A stretch of 64,000 bases of DNA from Williamsia muralis NBRC 105860 (lineage in GTDB: Bacteria > Actinomycetota > Actinomycetes > Mycobacteriales > Mycobacteriaceae). This document shows, piece by piece, positions 60,612 through 64,000 of this stretch. The number at the start of each line of letters is the position of its first letter. Position 1 is the stretch's first letter. The stretch spans positions 372,001 to 436,000 of the forward strand of contig NZ_BDAP01000003.1 of NCBI RefSeq assembly GCF_001598915.1, read 5' to 3'. The position numbers and the translations under genes are program-made. The notes beneath the pieces were generated by a model that saw only the letters and a program-made list of their open reading frames with translations, had not been told where the DNA came from and searched no databases.

Positions 60612-61189
60612 GAATGTGCCGACTGCAGTAGATGTATGGCCAGCAAACGCGTCTCCTCCTCGATGTACCAGTCCGCGGCACGCAATCGCTGCGACAGCGC
60701 CTGCGGGGTGATCCCGAGTGTGGCAGCAGCCACCGACTGAGTCTGTCCCGAGCGCATCTGGCGAGCCGCGGCGTGTCCGGCATCCGACCGTCCGGCGACC
60801 GTGCGGACCAGCAACCGAAGCCCGGTCTGGGCGTATGTGCAGGGCGTCGGGTCCGGCCCCACGAGGGCGACGCTGTAAGGATTGGTCTTCGCGGCGTTGA
60901 CCGCGTCGCGTGCGCGTTCGAACGCGGGCCCCCGCCCGGCGCGAGTGATGGATGGCAACGGGAGTTCCACGGTGCCGATCCCGACCCCGATACTCCACCC
61001 ACCTTCTTCGGCGAGGGTGAGCACGGTGTCGATGACTGCGGCGGGGTCGTCGAGTACCGCTTGGAACTCATCTCCCGCGGTTCGATCGAATGGGCGGATG
61101 ACCGGGATGTGGGTCAGCGATTGCAGCGCGTGGGGTACCCGGTCGGCTTCTCGTCGGCTGTGCCGTTGGTCGATGGTGACGACGTACAT
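60608..61189 (-). CDS. SatD-like protein with C-terminal helix-turn-helix
   Basis: 193 aa. The N-terminal half follows the SatD pattern: YVVTIDQRHSRREAD, FDRTAGDEFQAVLDDPAAV near residue 34, GWSIGVGIGTVELPLP near 63 and GRGPAFERARDAVNAAK near 84. The C-terminal SVAAATLGITPQALSQRLRAADWY is a DNA-binding-like helix-turn-helix. Named after the streptococcal acid-tolerance gene satD, whose biochemical role is not known to me. ATG at 61189. Coupled by ATGA to the membrane protein gene that follows. Confidence 0.82.
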   Translation of the reverse strand: MYVVTIDQRHSRREADRVPHALQSLTHIPVIRPFDRTAGDEFQAVLDDPAAVIDTVLTLAEEGGWSIGVGIGTVELPLPSITRAGRGPAFERARDAVNAAKTNPYSVALVGPDPTPCTYAQTGLRLLVRTVAGRSDAGHAAARQMRSGQTQSVAAATLGITPQALSQRLRAADWYIEEETRLLAIHLLQSAHS

Positions 61190-61331
61190 CGGGCATCCCG
61201 TCCGTTATCAAGTACATAACCTTGATCGGAGGGTATCAAGCCAGCAGCCTTTACTTCAAGGAATTCCGCTCTCAGACTTGTCGGTCGGCGACCCTCGGTG
61301 GACTCGACCCCGACGCAGGGGCACCCTTCGC

Positions 61332-62057
61332 TCAAACAGCACGGTTCGAGAGTTCATCTGCAGGCTTGTCGGTGTTCTCCACATCGCCATCGGTGGGTTC
61401 CCTCACCGACAGCCTCGTGTCGAGGATCAGGCCGAAGACGCCGAGGCTGAACAGGCCCGCCGACAACGCCAGCATGACCGGATCGCCGTCTCCTGCGAGA
61501 GCATTGCCGAGGATCACCACGGCTGCTGTTCCCGGTGCGACACCGATCACCGTGGCGAGCGCATAAGGCACGAACTTGATGGCAGACAGAGCTGCGACGT
61601 AGTTGGTGACAGAGAACGGAAACGCGGCGATCAGCCGGAGTGACCCGACCGCAAGCCATCCCCGGCGTTCCATGCGCAGCTCCACCGACCGCGCAACCGG
61701 GTGGCGTAGATAAGGCCGGATACGTTCTCGTCCCAGGCGCCTGACCAGCACAAAAGCCATCAAAGCCGCGAATATGGTGGCCAGCATCGCACCGACGAAA
61801 CCCACCAGCGGACCGAACAGCAAACCGGATGCTGCCGTGAACGCCGAGCGCGGTACGGGGCCGATCGCGATGACGGCATAGCCGATGAAGAAAATCCAGA
61901 CGAAGTTCGGCCCGAACGAGTCGGCCCAGTCCCGCAGCTTGCCCACCGACGGCAAGGGGATCAGGTAGGCGCCGAGCAGGACGGCTATCACCACCACCAG
62001 TCCGCCGAGCGCCCGGATCACCGCGGTTCGCCCGGTGAGCCGGCCACTGAATTTCAC
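61332..62057 (-). CDS. TVP38/TMEM64 family membrane protein
   Basis: 241 aa with about six hydrophobic segments and the VTT/SNARE-associated core: GPVPRSAFTAASGLLFGPLVGFVGA near residue 65 and RLIAAFPFSVTNYVAALSAIKFVPYALATVIGVAPG near 142, which form the re-entrant loops typical of the family (DedA-like superfamily, possible lipid scramblases). A 30-residue acidic tail follows. ATG at 62057, divergent from mutA. Corresponds to Rv1491c. Confidence 0.92.
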   Translation of the reverse strand: MKFSGRLTGRTAVIRALGGLVVVIAVLLGAYLIPLPSVGKLRDWADSFGPNFVWIFFIGYAVIAIGPVPRSAFTAASGLLFGPLVGFVGAMLATIFAALMAFVLVRRLGRERIRPYLRHPVARSVELRMERRGWLAVGSLRLIAAFPFSVTNYVAALSAIKFVPYALATVIGVAPGTAAVVILGNALAGDGDPVMLALSAGLFSLGVFGLILDTRLSVREPTDGDVENTDKPADELSNRAV

Positions 62058-62221
62058 GGTCTCAAGGATACGGGCGAAAAAAGTCGCAAAGATGTGCGCG
62101 ACGCCACTGTTCGGGCATCGACTCCCCGTACCGGGCCGAGCGTTCGATCGGATAGTGTCGATTCACCTCAAGATGCGATAGAGATCACGACGTCACAAGC
62201 AGATCGAAGGGCTCACGCCGA

Positions 62222-64000
62222 ATGCCGGATACCCGACCAGACCTCCACGACCTGGAGTCCAGTTACCAGCAATGGTCCGACTCCGCCGCACAGGTGCTCG
62301 CGAAGTCCAAGCGCGTCGACGTCGCCGATCTGCGCGACACCCCAGAGACGCTCTTGTCGACCACCACCCCGGATGCGTTGACCATCAAGCCGCTCTACAC
62401 GCGGCGCGACGAACTCGACGAGCCCGGGTTGCCCGGGTCCTACCCGTTCGTCCGAGGCAGCGACCGCGTGCGGGACGTCAACATGGGGTGGCGTGTCACC
62501 GAGCGCTTCGGCGACCCGGTCGGCGAGCCTCAGGATCCGGCGGCCCTGAACCAGGCAATTCTGGAGGCGCTGAACAACGGGGCCAGCGGGCTGTGGCTGA
62601 CGGTCGGTGACTCTGCCATCGCCCCGAAGGATCTCGCCGCCGTTCTCGACGGCGTCTACCTCGATCTGGTTCCGGTCACACTCGACGCCGGTGCCGCGGG
62701 CATCGAGGCCGCGCAGGTCCTCCAGCCACTCCTCCCGGACTCCGCGACGGTCGGCACGGTCAGCTCCTATGGCCTCGCGCCTCTGACCGCCGCGTTCTCC
62801 GGGCGTCCGGCGGTTGCACTCGCCGATGCGATCGGGGTGGCGGCATCGGCCGGCGCGGCCGTGCGGTCCATCCGTGTGGACGGCACCGACTTCGCCCTCG
62901 GTGGCGCCACCGACGTGCAGGAACTCGCCTTGGTCACCGCTGCCGGCGTCGAGTACCTGCGGGCCCTCACCGCGGCCGGACTGGCTGTCGACAAGGCCCT
63001 GAACCAGCTGACGTTCGCACTGTCGGCCACCGACGACCAGTTCGGAACGGTGGCCAAGTTCCGCGCGATCCGCCGCCTCTGGGGACGGGTGGCCGAGGTC
63101 AGTGGAGCACCTGAGGCCGGGGGCGCGGTGACCCACGGGGTGACCGCGCTGAGCATGATGAGTCAGCGTGATCCCTGGGTCAACATGCTCCGGGTGACCA
63201 CGGCCACCTTCGGCGCCGGAGTCGGCGGTGCCGATCAGATCACGGTGCTGCCCTTCGACGTGGCGCTGCCACCGGCAGACCGGACCACCAGCCCGAGCTT
63301 CTCCCGCCGGATGGCACGCAACACCCAGCTGCTCCTCATCGAGGAGTCGAACGTGGCCAAGGTGCTCGACCCCGCGGGTGGTGCATGGTTCGTCGAGTCA
63401 CTCACCGACGACCTCGCTGCATCGGCATGGGCACTGTTCCAGGAGATCGAGGCCAAGGGCGGGTACCAGAAGGCCCTCGACGACGGATGGATCGGCGAGC
63501 AGGTCTCCATCTCCCTGGCCGCCCGAGACGAGGCCGTCGCCCACCGGACCACCTCGCTCACCGGCATCAACGAGTTCCCCAACCTGGCCGAGAAGCCGCT
63601 CACCACACCAGGTTCGGCCGACTTCGTCGACCTGCCGACCGCAGCGCCGAATCTGGCCCGCACCGCCCGGCCGTTCGAGCGTCTGCGGGATCGTTCCGAT
63701 GCGTTTCTCGCATCCCACGGAAAACGGCCGATCGCCATGCTTCTCCCACTCGGGTCGGTCGCCGAACACAACGCCCGTACGACGTTCATCGCGAACCTGC
63801 TGGCGGCCGGCGGCATCGAGTCGGTCAATCCGGGACCGCTGACCGCCGACGCCATCGCTGCCGCGAGGGCGACGTCCGGAGATCCGGTTGTCGCGGTCCT
63901 GTGCGCGGCCAACCCGCGCTACGAGAGCGACGGCGCAGGCGCCCTCGCAGCCGCTCGCGAGGCCGGATTCCACACCGTCCTGCTCGCCGGGCCGGCCAAG
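62222..64000 (+). CDS. mutA: Methylmalonyl-CoA mutase small subunit (runs off the window)
   Basis: Small (beta) subunit of the B12-dependent mutase interconverting methylmalonyl-CoA and succinyl-CoA, for propionate, odd-chain and methyl-branched lipid metabolism. 593 codons are open to the last base, close to the full length of about 610-640. Substrate-channel and barrel motifs include TIKPLYTRRDELDEPGLPGSYPFVRGSDR near residue 55, VDGTDFALGGA near 220 and YLRALTAAGL near 242. The C-terminal B12-like domain is beginning. ATG at 62222 with an AGGG upstream. mutB is expected immediately downstream. Confidence 0.95.
   Translation, partial: MPDTRPDLHDLESSYQQWSDSAAQVLAKSKRVDVADLRDTPETLLSTTTPDALTIKPLYTRRDELDEPGLPGSYPFVRGSDRVRDVNMGWRVTERFGDPVGEPQDPAALNQAILEALNNGASGLWLTVGDSAIAPKDLAAVLDGVYLDLVPVTLDAGAAGIEAAQVLQPLLPDSATVGTVSSYGLAPLTAAFSGRPAVALADAIGVAASAGAAVRSIRVDGTDFALGGATDVQELALVTAAGVEYLRALTAAGLAVDKALNQLTFALSATDDQFGTVAKFRAIRRLWGRVAEVSGAPEAGGAVTHGVTALSMMSQRDPWVNMLRVTTATFGAGVGGADQITVLPFDVALPPADRTTSPSFSRRMARNTQLLLIEESNVAKVLDPAGGAWFVESLTDDLAASAWALFQEIEAKGGYQKALDDGWIGEQVSISLAARDEAVAHRTTSLTGINEFPNLAEKPLTTPGSADFVDLPTAAPNLARTARPFERLRDRSDAFLASHGKRPIAMLLPLGSVAEHNARTTFIANLLAAGGIESVNPGPLTADAIAAARATSGDPVVAVLCAANPRYESDGAGALAAAREAGFHTVLLAGPAK

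Overview
The window is high-GC actinobacterial chromosome from a mycolate-making member of the Mycobacteriales. The evidence is an adjacent fabG1 (mabA)-inhA pair for FAS-II mycolate synthesis, an MptB-type lipomannan mannosyltransferase, a RipA-like cell-wall hydrolase, frequent GTG and TTG starts, and a gene order that from memory follows Mycobacterium tuberculosis Rv1436 (gap) to Rv1492 (mutA). The presence of ppc beside tpiA, a lone lycopene cyclase and a Pnkp/Hen1 cassette points to a Gordonia- or Rhodococcus-like genus rather than Mycobacterium; the genus is inference. Both ends are cut inside genes (gap on the left, mutA on the right). I found no tRNA, rRNA, CRISPR array, IS element or riboswitch, and no gene-free stretch longer than about 300 bases.

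Layout. 1-5934: lower glycolysis plus anaplerosis (gap, pgk, tpiA, secG, ppc). 5958-10009: accessory insert with an ECF42-type sigma factor and its DGPF/YCII partner on the minus strand, then a coupled pair encoding a DUF2236 (MpaB/Lcp-like) putative haem oxygenase and a CrtC/AttH lipocalin-like protein. 10078-16613: pentose-phosphate operon on the minus strand (tkt, tal, zwf, opcA, pgl). 16825-23241: haem A synthesis (ctaB, ctaA) interspersed with a secreted/anchored unknown, a quinone oxidoreductase, a 97-aa conserved protein and an ABC-2 exporter. 23312-25156: mptB. 25319-31772: the SUF iron-sulfur operon sufR-B-D-C-S-U-T, mostly with stop/start overlaps, followed by a DUF1992 gene.

32245-36155 is a two-gene RNA-repair cassette (Hen1 methyltransferase and Pnkp kinase/phosphatase/adenylyltransferase). 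36158-39926 is an Asp23/AmaP-type envelope-stress module with its own ECF sigma factor, including a 59-aa membrane protein. 39952-41106 is a lycopene cyclase. These genes interrupt what is otherwise a conserved SUF to ABC-F order. 41144-48000: an ABC-F ATPase, a fatty acyl-CoA synthetase, and acn with its TetR repressor acnR; a palindrome matching the AcnR operator fills the spacer of a predicted acn promoter.

48291-64000: a conserved envelope block with an Rv1476-like membrane protein, a RipA-like NlpC/P60 hydrolase, the MoxR/DUF58/VWA chaperone set, fabG1-inhA, ferrochelatase, an Rv1486c-like protein, a DUF3097 protein, an NfeD/SPFH pair, a SatD-like/membrane protein pair, a TVP38-family protein and methylmalonyl-CoA mutase small subunit mutA.

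The best candidates for a system worth study are the coupled Hen1-Pnkp cassette next to the sigma factor/Asp23 module, the DUF2236-lipocalin pair, and the self-contained regulatory sites at acn, sufR and opcA.
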